DNA of 64,000 nt from Tubulanus polymorphus (Eukaryota; Nemertea; Palaeonemertea; Tubulaniformes; Tubulanidae), in assembly GCF_964204645.1 (NCBI RefSeq), contig NC_134033.1, positions 13,704,155 to 13,768,154 of the forward strand. The letters are read 5' to 3'. The first letter of the stretch is position 1, and each line of letters starts with the position of its first letter. The notes beneath the pieces were generated by a model. The model did no database searches and was not told the origin of the DNA. It was given only the letters and a program-made list of their open reading frames with translations. The position numbers and the translations under genes are program-made. This document shows, in pieces, positions 44,373-57,740 of the stretch.

Positions 44373-45946
44373 TAATATAAATCAATCGCTATATAAAAAA
44401 AGAAGTTGCAGTTCTTTCTGCGGTCAGCAATTCCTATGATTGACATCGCGTCGATAATTCGGTAACTAACAGACAAATTGACCGACTCGATTGAAATCGA
44501 TCGAATAAAGATTGATGCGTTATACACACGATTGAAGACGGGCAGTCTACAGTCTGTGATATAGCGGCACAAGGGATATGCCTACGTATACTAGTGCGTA
44601 TTCATCAATGCATTGCTAACATAGGGTAGAAAAATCGGTGCTCTTTATTAAGCCTGAATGAAAATGAAATCCATTGGAATAAATGCTTTCAATCTCAGTG
44701 TATGCTCTATGTCTGAAGAGGGGTAACGTTACTCCCGAAAACGTTTGCTACAATAAGTTTATTTTACTCTTTAAAAAATGATCTTTGTAATGTTTTTCTT
44801 ATTACGGAATTTCAACTATTTGAACTGTACCTGCAAGATTCAGAAAAAAAATCATTCAAATAGTCTCTACTCTTGGTAGTTTGGTTCGGCTGTGTCAAGA
44901 GAAAGACCAACAATGAAGGACCGTGGACAGAAATTCATGATTCTCATTTTTCACGAAAATACAGAATTAAAGCATAACGTTTGGTGCTCCCTTATCAACC
45001 TTTCGTTCTTATTTTCTGAGTATTTCGGCGACTTGCTCATAGTATATCCTGCCAGATATTCTCATTCAATGAACACATGCAGCGTGTTTATTTCCCGTCC
45101 ATAACTCAAATATTCATAAGAAAATATTTCCGAATGAAATCGGATTTGATTTTGTACCGTTGCGCCAATATTTTCGAGGGATGGAGAATCAATTTTTGTA
45201 ACGCCCTTGTTTTTAGTTACGAGCGCAAGTCTGCGATCTTTACACCGACTCACACTGAGCGTGGCGCGCGCGTGACGGGAGAAAGACGTTCGTTTCGCTA
45301 TCAGTGTACACCGCTGTTTCCACCCACTAATGAGTTACAGAGAATCTTGTGTTTCGCTCCAGTGGTTTCGGCTTCAAACTGCTCTGTGATAACTTGACAT
45401 TAATTAGGCGAAGGATCTATCTTAGTATATCCGCGCGCGACAAAAGAGGATATATAATACTTCGCTACTTCGATGGGGAAAAGAGTCACACATTTTACTA
45501 GTTTTGATAGTCGTAACGTAATTGATATTCTATCATTTAGAATCCCTCCAGAGCCGAACACCTGCGGAAGATGGGTTTTAAGTTAAGAAAAACGCGTATC
45601 GCGTGGAGCTTGTTATGGTATATGACATTTTGATGTTCGAGGAATCCGTTTATTAAGCCTACAGCTCACAAGTCGAATATAGAAAACTCGGGCCTTTGAT
45701 TTCGTGGTTTATAATTTATCAGATGAGATGGCGGTGCGAAGCTCGCGTGTGCTTCGCGTGCGTGGCGATCTTAAGAAATAGAATAATTGCTGATAATTAC
45801 AGCACAGGAACTTGAATTCAAATCCGTCTCTCTATGCTCATACATTTACGTATACGAAATGTTAAATGAGCGGCGGTAATCCTGAAAATATTCAACGCAT
45901 CTTTATCGCTGTTTAAAAGCGCTTCGTTTCAACTTCCATCCGAACT

Positions 45947-48900
45947 ATGTCGACCACAAGTGGTCGTCTGGACTTCAAACCGGAAGTAACGACCGTTAAC
46001 GAGAAAACGTCGCCGGGTTATATCAACTGGACTTTTAGCGATTTCGAGTTTGAGAAACAGCAATTAGCGGCCCCGGCGTTCGTGTCAATATTCGGGGTGT
46101 TTATCGCACTAGTACTGGTCGGGAATTGTACCGTTGTGATGTTGGTTATCGTCGAACGTAAACTACACAGACCAACCAATTACTACATAACGTCCTTATG
46201 CGTATCAGGTAAGTTTTAAAGACGGCTAATGTAAATCATGGACGCATAAACTACGAATAAACTCTAGTTTATACGTCCAATTGTGATTAAACTAACATAT
46301 CGAATGTCGTGGGGAAGAAGTTTTTAGAACGGTCTGATTCGGGAAATCGAACGATTGATTGTGTGGATTTGAACGGATACACGCAGTCGCAGTCAAACAC
46401 CGCTTCACCTAAGAGAATTCTAAGGCCTTGTCTAACTGTGCAATTGTCACTGAGCATACTCTCAAATATGATTCTTTTTAAAGCACTGAACTTGTAAGGG
46501 TTCTATTTCATTAAAATCTCGAATGTCTTTTCAATTTGTTGTAGCGTTTGGAAGTCGTTTCTTCGTGTAAATTTTGGCAACGCTGACCCCAAAAATAAGT
46601 CAAAAGTATAAGCAATTAGGGACATTTATTGTTAGGAAAATATAAACTTTTCTTGATAAAACATAACAAGGTAATATTTACAATATACACAACTATTGGA
46701 GGAATGTATGTACATGTACATTAAACGAATTAGAGTGAGTGATTTTAGTAACAACACCTTGCGACCCAAAACATATCATGTAAGTAAGGTCATCTGGTGG
46801 GACTCGGTGGGAGGATTACTGATTGTATCAGAAATACTCAGCGAAAATGTCAGGCATCGAAAAAAGGCATACCGATAGAGAAGAGATTGAGACACCAGCC
46901 TGTTGTTACCTGAATCAGAACCAGTAGTGAATGGGCATATTGAGCGCGTTAGTTGCAATTAGCCAGTTCGTTAATCACTTTTTCATTCGAAAGGCCTGCC
47001 GTCGTGCGAGCTATAAATCATCTAATTGATCGCCTAGGAAAACAACGTTTTCTTTTGGTAGGTTTTTGCCAGTAATTAATCACGGGCATAGTAAAAGTGC
47101 GCTTTATGTCTTCCTACTCGCCTCCCATTAAGGTCGTTCCTATCACACGCAAATGATTCAAGGAAAAAAGTGATTCATATTGGAAAAAGATAGATCACTT
47201 CTGCTGGGCTTCGCAGTTCACTTCTACTGGGATTCGAAACTAAAATTACTAATTTCATTGTTTCTCCGCCTTTCAATTCAATTGTTAATGGAATTCGAGC
47301 CTAAATCGTCTTTAATGATTGGCCGGTTGTTTTGATACCATTCACGGACGTATGCGTCCATGTTTTAATTAATTGTCATTCCATTGGGCCTCGAACCTAC
47401 TGCTTCTTTCGCCAACGTATCGGGGAATCTTTTTCAGAAGTAAATGTTTTTCCCATTCCTGATTACATTTCCACACCGTTGGGATATACGAACCTAAAGG
47501 ATTTACACTCTCTTGATATCCACCAGGAAACGGAATAAAGCCGAAATAGACCGATATCATTCCTCACGGACGGGGCCTTTTATTCGGGAAGAATAATTGC
47601 TATATTTTTCGCATTCACTGCAACATCCGGGATGTTGTAATACAAAAAAACGTCTTCTCTAGAACGGCTAAAAGCTTTTAATTAAGCTGGGATTTGATCA
47701 GAGCGCGACAAAAATGCACGATGCTTTCATCATCGTCAAGTTCGCTTTTTGTCCGAGCTGTTAGTAATTTATCTAATTAAATTAGACAAATTCGTATAAA
47801 TCGAAATCGACAGGAACGCTCTTCAGCGTTTTTGCTACCAAAGCGTCTTCGGATAAGGTTCTCCAAGAGAACGCAAAAGTAATTTATTAATTGACAAAAT
47901 GACGAAAGATTAATGAGAATCAGATAATCCTTTTATACCCAATTAATACGAACGAAAAGGGCCACTCGGTAAGGCTTACTCGGGAAATGTAGGATCCACT
48001 TGGTGCGCTAGTGTGAATGAAGTCAGTCTTCCATTTGATCGTACATGCAACGTTACTGTGGCGAGTGAGGGTCCGCTTGGGGCGACACGCGCATATCGTA
48101 TTGTTAACTAATGTATTTATTTCAAAGTAATTATGATACTTGTATGACAATCTTTCATTGATTTTACAGTTGGTGTTTTACCTCAAAATATACATACATA
48201 TCCTTTACATTTAAGTAACCCTAAGAAGCAATTTTTGTCCCTTAAACATCTGTCGAAGAAATTTTCCAATACGCTTTAAGAGATTGTTGGATGTTGTGTT
48301 CATCAAATCTATGAATTTATAAATGCTCGGATTGTGCCAATAGAATTGGGGAATAAAATTGCTTCTTGGGGTGTTATAGTGTCTTATTCTTTTCTATACT
48401 TTATTTCATTTACAATCATATATGTAAATACTCTTTTCCTTTGTCGCAATGGTCGAAATAGATAGATCTATTATTTTCTATTCTCAATAAGATACTAACC
48501 CGCTAACTACGTTGTATATGCATAAAACAGTCTTTGCTCTAATAGTTTTCATCACCTACACCAATGAACCTTGTTAAACCTCCGTATACTTTATTTACGA
48601 ATCAGGAGAATAAAGCTAGATCATATTCTCGCACCGGATTATGCTATCAGATGAGAGACCTGATACGCTACTGCGAGTTGTCACCAGCAGCTTTGTTGGT
48701 AAGAGCATTAAATCTGTGAGGATTGCTTGGCGTCGTTTTTGACAGTATTAGAAATGGAAAGCCGGACGACAGGGTGGCGGTATTACGGCTAAAACGTTGT
48801 ATATTTCGACATACCTCAAACGACCTTGACATGATATGACCTTGACCGTCTGTCGCGCATCAGTCATCGGAATTGATGTTGTTTTTTTTTTCTCAATCTC

Positions 48901-51900
48901 ACTGTATGCTCTCCCAATTGATCGATAAAACCAATATCCATACATGGAATATTGATTTTATGTCGCGTCGGTTTTTAAAAGTAGCGGTTTTTTAGCTTTT
49001 ATTCAAATCGATCAAATTTAAAAAAAAAACACCAATCGCGCAGTGCGTCCGTTTGATATTACGTGCTTTTATTATCGACTTCAAAGTAAGAGAACGGGTT
49101 TTCGAAATGAATATCGGCGACTAATGTCTGATTAAATGCATTGCAAACGCCTCAAATGCGAACATGGTGTTTCAAATAATATTTCATAAAGGCTTACCGT
49201 GCCTATATCAAAGTGTGCTTTTCCCTTGATCTTTGCATCATATTTCGATTTAAGGATTCAACTATTAGTCGCAAATTTAGAAAAAATTTAAGAGTACTTC
49301 ATCAGTATATCAGCCGTATCAAAATATACGTACATCTACGTAGCTACAAAATTTTCTTTTTTAACACCCTCAACCCACTTAGCGCCACGCAGGGCATGTT
49401 AGTCGAAACTGGACAATGGGCCAGACCGAATATACCATATAATAATCTCATAAACTGTATTGTTTCTGTTTATTAGAGCACTAGAAACAAGCAGCGAGTT
49501 GCGTTTTAAAACGTCTTTTAAATTGATTTATGAAATTCGCGCGCACGTGAAAACTTGTAAGAGCGAAGCCAATATATTACTCGAGTTGATTAGATTGATA
49601 CTCTGGAAATAGGACGCTGTTATTATATATGATAAGGTTTCTGTTATTCGTTGGTCAGATACTGTGTCGGATAATCTGTTACAGTCGTATGGAAACTAAA
49701 AATTATATCAATTTTTCTTTTGTATTTTCTCTTTTCTTCTTCTTTTTTTTCTCTTGTGAGGGACCCGTTTTCTATAAACTATTTCTTAGTGTTCTACAGA
49801 CCCCTCCAAGTCTAATTTACTGTTTTTTGTATTGTTATATTGTACACTATGCTGTAGATTATATTTGAAAAATAAAGTGTTCATTTATTCATTCATTCAT
49901 TCATTCATTCATTCATTCATTCATTCATCAAAACATTACTCGCAACGGTGTAGGGCTCAATTTGACGCGGGTTTGATACGGACCAAATCGTCTTCATGTG
50001 ATCGCGGCTTTAATTATTAGACTCATTGAGCTCAAAATCAGCGCATTTCCTGTGTCCCTCGAGGTAAATTTTACCGGTAATGTAACTATTTATGAAGTGC
50101 CTTCCGTTTGGTAATTACTATTATCAAAAAACACGGCTTCGCGCTGATTTTACCGGGTATTGACTGTTCTGTAACGCGTGACGATTTCTTTAAATACATA
50201 TATATATCCCCGGATAATGAAAAGAAAGTAAAGTGAAACTATGAATATGAAAGTCGACTCCTCCGCAGTCGTAAATTGCCAGGGGTGTGTGTGTTTACGG
50301 ATAGCGTCGAATCGATTTTTATTAATCCTCGCCGTTTACTCAAATACAAGTTGCGCAGCGGTTGAAACAACATCATTTTCTGCGCGTCATCTTCCAACAA
50401 GTCGGTGTTCGATAATTTATTGGCAGACGATGAAATCGGTCCGACTTTCGCAATAATATTTCCGTTCGACTTCGCTCGAGTGGGCTGGAAGAGTCCAGAT
50501 GGTAATAAAACAGAAAGGGAGGGGGCGAAACGAGCAAGGGCGAACTGAGAATACCGGTGCCCGGCGTACAATCATTATATTATTTTCTATATTTCCTATA
50601 AGCGATTGGCTAATGAACTCGACGTACTCGGGCGCCTTCATTGGCTTTGCATTTTTGTGAAAAAAAGACGGTCAATTTCGATTAAGTAAACACCGATACA
50701 GACAAAATGTGATTTTATCAACAGATCGACCCGAAAAAGGCGATCAACCGATAGCGACCCGTTTATGAACAAACTGTAACCAAAACGGTTATTTGGGAAC
50801 AAAACTAGCCGGAAAAGGGCAGGGAACGAAAATATTCATTTTATGAACGCGATAAATCGAAACGCCGTGGGCGAACATTGACATTTTTACGAACAAAACT
50901 ACCTCGAAAAATCAAAGATATCGACTGAAAATCTACGAGAGTTAGGCTAATGCATAGTGCATATACTGTATATGTGAGAGATGTCTGATTGCACACGTGA
51001 CGGAAGAGACACGTCACACCGCCAAGCTTTACTTTCCGGATGATAACGGTCACGTAAACAGTGGTTTATTTGAACTAATTATCGCCGGTGACGAGAAGAC
51101 GACGTAAGCTAAGCAGCAGGTTGATTTGATAATTAAGACAAGTACTCGTACTCTAGTTAAGGGTCTACGTATGTACCATATACAAACACGTTGTTTCGGG
51201 GCTGATGCGGTAGAAAGACAACTACCTCCATTACGTCACCTATTACACCATGCTGAGCGATTCCCTTCGATTCTATATTATTTCAGAAGACATCAGCCCC
51301 AACATATGAAAAACTGTGGCCAATTTTTGCCACACGATTAAAAATTCATGGTACTCAACTTTGAAGTTCGTTATTCCTAAAAATTCAAACATTTCAGGAA
51401 CTATCGATTTGACATGTATAAAACTGGTATAATACTTCCGAAATTGTAAGTGGATATGTTGCTTTATTTTAGCGATAGAATTTTGATGGGCAATTATATT
51501 ATCGGTGAAGTATCAATTCAGGCGCCTGAGGTTGAAGCCATTTTAACGAAAGTCTGTGTCGAAGTGTCGAAAGTCGTGTCTCGAGGAGCGATTTTGTTCC
51601 CAATAGTTCGAAGAAGGCAAAATCCATCTCCGCTAGAAAAGAGCGTTTAGGGCTTAGTCTCACATGGAGATGTTATTGACGCAGACAGCTCGCAATGTTC
51701 CATCCACTTCAAAGGCACTTTCCTGGTAATTGTAGTCTTTGTAAATTACGTTAAGAAAATTACTCATAATCAACTACACCAATGGGACAATTTTGTGTAG
51801 ATATTCATGTCATAAAATAGTAGTATCAAACGATAAATACCCGTCGATTACCATACTAATACTGATACAAGGGATGTTACAAATACACAATGTGACTGTA

Positions 51901-54900
51901 CTGCTACTGGAACCAAACAGTTACATCGATTTCCAAAGAAATAAAGAAACTGGAAAATAAACTCGATGACATTTCAGATTTATACAAATCGAATATTGAC
52001 AATGCGTGACTGAAAGTTAATATAGTCATTTTTAGTTGCAACTTTACAACTAAGCGTATCATCTTAGGCACTTAAATTATCATCCCTCGAGCTTGCTTGT
52101 AAAAGGTCACATTTGCCAGATATAGTATCATTGAGATATGAACGTGTTCTGAAAATTGGTGAAAATGTTGGCAGCGATAAAATTTTGCGCATGCGGAAAT
52201 GTTTAGATACGTTGAAAAATTCATATATTCATCTCCGGGATTTGAACCTTGGGTGGAGACTAGTGGGAGTCGAACATTGAATATAGCCGCAAGGCAGCGA
52301 TCACGGGGTTATTGCAGCCCATAGGTCAGGTAAATATACATCGCGCAGCTTTCATTTCGGCTTTTATGTATGATGTTGAAATTACTTCGTCATCTTATCG
52401 AATATAGGACCAAATAATGTGCTAAGACAATTCTCTCTTAATTTCGTAAACCTCCAATTCTGAGTCAACTCCTCCGACTCAAAAGCTTTGTAGTCGAGGA
52501 GCCTAGATTAAGTCTATCGTTTGAAATACCACCGACTAGTCTACGACGATTTAACGATAGCGTTATCAAGGAATAACAATAAATATCTGCGAATGGTTTC
52601 CTCTGGTTCATTATAAGTTCAGTAAATGTATCTCGTTTTGTGTAAGGACGACTTACGCTTGCCATTTAATGGTTCTAGATATGCAGATACGTAAGCACAT
52701 TCTGCCCGCTGGCTGAGTCTATGTTTGCTAATAGTTATAGATATGTTTATGGTTATAAGTTCAATCGATTCCAATGTTTGTTATTGCCTATTGATTAGAG
52801 CTCAGGGTATAACCAAATATATATCACGTACAACGGATACGCAGGTTAAATGCAACACTCTAGGATGAAACTCGGAAAAAGTTTGTTTTAATTTCCAGAA
52901 TCTGTACGATTCAGCTAAGGAGCTTCAGATTTCAATCTTCACATTTTCCAGCGCCGGAGTTACAGAGAACAACAGGAACGCTAGATCTTCATCATGCACC
53001 CACTCGGCTTAGACTTTAATGACCTTTTAGATATTAATTTGCAGCGCTCATCGTGTGGGAAGCGGACGAACCATTACTTTTGATGTCAGCCCCGATTGTA
53101 TAGGTTGCGCGTGACGGCGCATTAGGACGTCGCGGAAGTTGTCTTCCCGTTATTTTCTACAAACTTCGCTGTTGAGCAATTTGGAGAACTCGGAGTACAC
53201 GAGAGTTCAGTTTCCGATATGCAGTAGACTACAAACACAGAGTGAACTAACAACGCGTACATATTAAGTATTATCGTGAGGATTAGCGTTAGGACGAGAG
53301 TGATCGATCACCTACAATCTAGACGTTAAAATGGTGGCCAACATTACGCGAAGCGGTCATTTCTAGGCCGCTTTAACCAGTCGCCAATATATTCAAGGAG
53401 TGTCCGAAATCCATTAGAAGTATTGAATAAATAGGAGAGAAATCCAATGGTGCACGCAATGATAATTGTTGTGCTGATAATGGCGGTTGCTAAGACTGCT
53501 GATTGAATGGGTATTTTTGCATCTTCATAATGTATCATTGCGTTGCATCGAAGGATCAGTTGACGATTTTCGGTCGATATTAAAGACCCGTTCATTCTCC
53601 CCAGACCAGATCCACGCTCAAGACTGTCCACAAATTATGGGTCACGTGTTTTGATATGATACGTGTTTAGATTTTATTAGAACCACTCATAATCAGTTTC
53701 GATAAGTTTTTCTTGTGTGGCGCCGATCTATGGTTTGTCGACGTCTTTATACTGAATTATATTCTTGGGGTAGTTCTAGTACGCGAATTTTCTTTTTCGA
53801 ATAGTATATAGCGAAATACAGAGTCGTCGGAACGGGGGCGGCACTTTTTTGCTAAACAAACATTTTGTTATGCTTTTTCAAAAGCACGCTGTACCGCGTA
53901 GCAGCTCGTCGTTCTCTGTACTAGGTGGTTGGCTCACGACTTCTCGTGGTTTTGTGAATGAGACCGTGAAATGGCCCCAAAACGCATCTCCAGCGATTGA
54001 ATTTTCAAATTTTTTTCCATAAGCCATTTTTCAAATAAGCCTCGCCACTGAAAATTCCCTTCCAACGGCTCTGAAATAGTATTCAGAATTCCCGCCACGT
54101 TCGCTCTTTTTCTTCGTGGACGAAATTCGTCAGGATACAGAGTATCTAATTTGCCTGAAAAAAATTCCCGCCTTAATGATCGCAATGACGAGGCCGGAAC
54201 GACGATTGACGCTTTCCGGAAGTGTCTAAAATGCATACACGCTATACGATCTTCAGAGTCGTTTGTGTAGGTTTCTCTACCGCTCACTGTACGGAACTGT
54301 AACAGGCGATTTTATTTTCATCGTAAAACTTAAATCAACGGATGTAAAAAACCATTAGGTCGACTATTTTGTACAGGATGTCGTCGTCATTGTTCTCGGT
54401 ATTAGACGATCCTTGATAAACGGTGCATATACGAAGTATGCAAACTAATTGACCAAACGACCAATGAGGTACCTGCACTCACCAGATGGCGCACCAATAG
54501 ACTCTGGTTGAAAATGAGTTAATTTTTGAACTGGGATTTTCTTTGCTCCCGAATCCAAAAATATCTTATGTATCAAACGAGCCAACGAATCGATATTAGA
54601 TTGGCTTTCCCACGTACTGTATGGTGAATATTCCACTTAAGATTGATTTACTAATGAGGAAAGTCTGTAGATGAAATGGAAATACTTAAACTGAGTAACC
54701 ACAAGAGAATCTAGCGGTACTTTACACGGGGTCCTCGCTAGCCACAGATAGCGATGGTGGTGCCGTTTTGGATCAAATACGATGTACATATAATCTTATG
54801 TCATATTCAAATCACCCAAACCCAAGAATAGAATTAGATTCCATGCCAACTCCACTACCGGTCAAAATTTCAACACTCGGACCAAAACGACAAGTCAACA

Positions 54901-56204
54901 CGATTCAACTCCATCAAATCTCCACCAGTCAACTCGCTAAACCGTTTACTAATCACAGTTTACTTAACTTTAGCTGTTTACAGTAAAGTGCTTTGGTTAT
55001 AGTTTAAGCCTTGGAGTAATCAGAGTGATTACTCCACGTTTACATATATATGTTATACAGTAAAATGAATACTGGTAGTCTATTCCGACTGAATAATATT
55101 CCTTTTCTATCATAGTCTGTGGTTTTAAGGAAATTCGTTCGGGGAATATATCCATTTCCCAATTTTTAAAGCCGCTATCTGGTAACCAACTCGGTTATCA
55201 TGAATTCCTCTTTGTTAAGTTCTATCACGTTATTCAATATTAGAGGGGTTGAACAAAGGAACCTGTACGCGGGTACTTTTACTTGTAGCTATAAATCGCC
55301 TCGTTCTTTTCCATTAAATACATGTTCGCTATAAATCACTAACAACGTCTTCAACGTATTTTACAGATATTCTGGTGGCTGTATTCGCGTTACCGATGGA
55401 AATCATGGCTCACTACGACGAACGTTTCATGACGTCACATCTGTGCAAGACGCTCCAGTTTTTCGTGCACGTGTCTCTAACTGCGAATATATACGGCGTC
55501 GTGGTGATCGCTGTCGATCGCTACCGCAGCATTTTACATCCATTTTCGACCTTCCAGTCGACGAAATACTGTCTGATTTGTATATCTTTCGTTTGGACTC
55601 TGTCTTCGGTGAGCGCGTGGCGAGGCGCTGCTATATACGACGTTAAGGTACACTTGTATAGGGATCGCAAAGGTGGCTGGACGGTCGTTCACGCATGCGG
55701 AATACCCAAATATTTCAACGCCTGGAATCGCGGACTGATAATCTACGATTTCCTGTCGACCTATGTCGTTCCGTTGTTCGTTTTGTTGGCGCTGTACGCG
55801 CGAATATTTCGACGAATTTACGACAAAAACGTGAATTTTCTTACCGAACAAAAACGCGTCCGAAACGCGCGCGTTGTTCGAATGTTGGTCGCCATTGTCG
55901 TTCTATTCGCCTGTTGTCAACTTCCGTTACACGTATGGAAGTTATACGTGCACCTTGGACCGGGTCCGTTCCTCGACTATCTGATCTGGTATGACGTGTT
56001 TGACGTCATTTCCTTTACGAACAGCTGGCTGAACGTGGCCGCTTACGTCGGTTTTAATGACAATTTCAAACGCGAATTCAGGGCGAGACTACCGTGCTCA
56101 AGGTCACCGCGCTCGCACATGTCGACGGTTTCGACTGTGAAGGCGAATGCGATCGTTCCAACTTCAGCTGCACTGCAGTCTCGTATAGAGGATCGCAGTA
56201 TCCA

Positions 56205-56236
<32 letters not shown>

Positions 56237-56340
56237 TGCCCCCGAGGTCACCTTCTAATAGAGCCCCGGAATCGTCAGATATACGTGTAGTTGGCAATGG
56301 ATGTGTTTTGGATGATAGTCGACCGGGGACTGACCTATAA
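45947..56340 (+). CDS. Class A (rhodopsin-family) G protein-coupled receptor, peptide-type
   Basis: Seven-helix plasma-membrane receptor, 411 residues from two exons, 45947-46208 and 55367-56340. The 9.2-kb intron splits the codon of the conserved TM2 aspartate (SLCVS-D-ILVAV, residue 88). Other marks: N-terminal sequon NWTF; TM1 GN at 59-60; C114 and C198 for the extracellular disulfide; DRY at 138-140; W164 in TM4; P223 in TM5. Two motifs are unusual: TM6 CQLP (271-274) instead of CWxP, and TM7 NVAAY (310-314) in place of NPxxY. The intracellular tail carries an 11-Gln CAG tract (56203-56235) and Ser/Pro-rich sequence. AATAAA at 56745-56750 is a plausible polyadenylation signal. The ligand is not recognisable; helix sequences look neuropeptide-receptor-like. 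Confidence 0.92.
46209..55366. other. Large GPCR intron
   Basis: 9.2 kb with a GTAAGT donor and a TTTTACAG acceptor. It contains a retroelement-like 3' tail ending in (ATTC)n near 49.7-49.93 kb. Two minus-strand frames (53344-53595, with one hydrophobic helix, and 53934-54240) lack ATG starts in the right place or family features. I found no gene that can be defended inside it. Confidence 0.5.
49700..49928 (+). mobile_element. 3' tail of a truncated non-LTR retroelement ending in (ATTC)n
   Basis: A T-rich stretch leads to TTGAAAAATAAAGTGTTC and then (ATTC)n at 49887-49928. A 3' UTR-like A/T-rich end with AATAAA and a terminal tetranucleotide repeat is typical of truncated LINE/SINE tails. 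A similar (ATTC)n tail follows GCAAAATAAAAA at 62.49 kb. Confidence 0.45.
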
Positions 56341-57740
56341 TGCACTTTTTACTGTTAGTCCTTACGTTTCAAGGAAGTAAGAACAATTTCACTTGTTTTA
56401 AGTGTTTCCCGTATTCATTCTGTTAACTGGAATACCACCAATCACAGATCATTTTATCAGTTCATATAAATCAATTCAATTTTTCCAAGTTCTCTTCGGT
56501 CAATTGAAATAGGCTACTTCCAAGCACCAGTGTTCAATTTTTTTATCATTTGACTAACTGTTCCTTATGTATGATAGCATAGTGGCCCAATAATCTACAT
56601 CGGTACAACGTGTCTGGTCGCTATAGTTTTTAACACTTGTTTATGTACGAAATTATGTTGTTTTGATATTATTTGTTATGTTATGTTTTCAATATTTCCA
56701 CGGAGAAGTTTTCTCGTAAAGATATGTTTCCTCTTGTTATTTCCAATAAATGATCACACTTGTCGTTAATGATATGTAGTATTTCTTTTCCTTTTTGTCT
56801 CACAGTCGTCTTTTTGCACGTCTATGCCGTAGCAAAAAAACCGGTGCCTCCTTAAGAATCAAATGCGGCTGCGTGAAACGGAGGTTAAGAAATCTTCGCT
56901 GACATTTGTGTCATCAACAAAGTCCCATTTGAAGAGTAAGGACCACAAAATTGGTGCGACATGGATTGTTAGCGAGGTCGTGAACTTCTCCATTTACGCG
57001 ACGAGGTTTCTCATCGATCCGCCATACTACTGCGCGCCAGTATTGAGCTATCAGCACACAGTACTGCAGTATTCACTCACTGACGATACACAGGTCGGTA
57101 TTATATACTACGGGTACACTGTGTAAAGGTCTAGTCGACAAAATAGCTGCTGTATATATCTCTATGGTGAGTATTTAGACTATTGTTCAATGTTTGATGA
57201 CTTAAATCGATTTGAATCTGTCGTTGTCAATGTTTTGGAAGCTGGGTGGGTACGCATTAGCATTTCCTATGTACATCTGACAAAAGGCCCATGCGCACGA
57301 CATTGCGAATCACTATGTTCGTAGTAGAAATAGTGCCTACGTTTAGATGTTGTTGGCATTGACTAAAAACCTTAATCACGAAGCCAAGTCTTTTGTACGA
57401 TCAGGGAGGTGGCCTGGATTCACTTGTGTCATATTGTCAGTCAAATGACTCTGGCAGTGAAGACTTTTTACTTAGTCGTGGCGGACATATCTATGCGCTG
57501 TGAAGTCACGTGAATAAGTATACTTCCGGTGACCATTCATTCAGTATTTTGAGTGTTTAATTCACCTTAATCAAATTGGAATTTTATTCGTTACAGATTG
57601 CCTCGCGTTCATGCTTTATATCGGAGACAACAATCTCCTGCACCGAAAACATGACCATGAGATTCGCTATTCCTGTTTGAGACTGGAAAATGATCATCAT
57701 GATTAAAAGATAACCGTCGTTTCGTTAACAATTTGAAAAC
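56341..57740. other. GPCR 3' UTR and intergenic region
   Basis: About 1.4 kb between the GPCR stop and the next ATG on the same strand. AATAAA at 56745-56750 probably ends the GPCR transcript. No other coding frame or repeat is supported. The last few hundred bases should hold the promoter and 5' UTR of the four-transmembrane gene. Confidence 0.45.

Larger units (their letters stand above)
40631..45946. other. Rearranged repeat-rich intergenic region
   Basis: About 5.3 kb between the VWA gene start and the GPCR start. It contains a duplicated block (41.24-41.90 and 43.00-43.68 kb) flanking a ceramidase pseudogene fragment, two foldback/hairpin repeats, a 39-40 bp minisatellite and a perfect 79-bp palindrome. 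At 40.73-40.90 kb the minus strand looks like the A/T-rich 3' end of a retroelement (AAATAAACGAGTAATAATGA). I see no intact gene. The last few hundred bases before 45947 are probably the GPCR 5' UTR and promoter. Confidence 0.5.

Noticed and set aside
53344-53631. Minus-strand frame with one hydrophobic helix in the GPCR intron
   Set aside because: The frame opens at GTG, not ATG, and the first ATG lies 12 codons in. One AT-rich hydrophobic stretch is not enough to claim a gene. Noted in the intron entry.
53934-54287. 117-codon minus-strand frame in the GPCR intron
   Set aside because: It starts at a non-ATG codon and has no domain, signal peptide or splice partner.
56043-56345. Minus-strand frame with a poly-Cys run
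   Set aside because: Antisense shadow of the CAG tract and Ser/Pro-rich GPCR tail.
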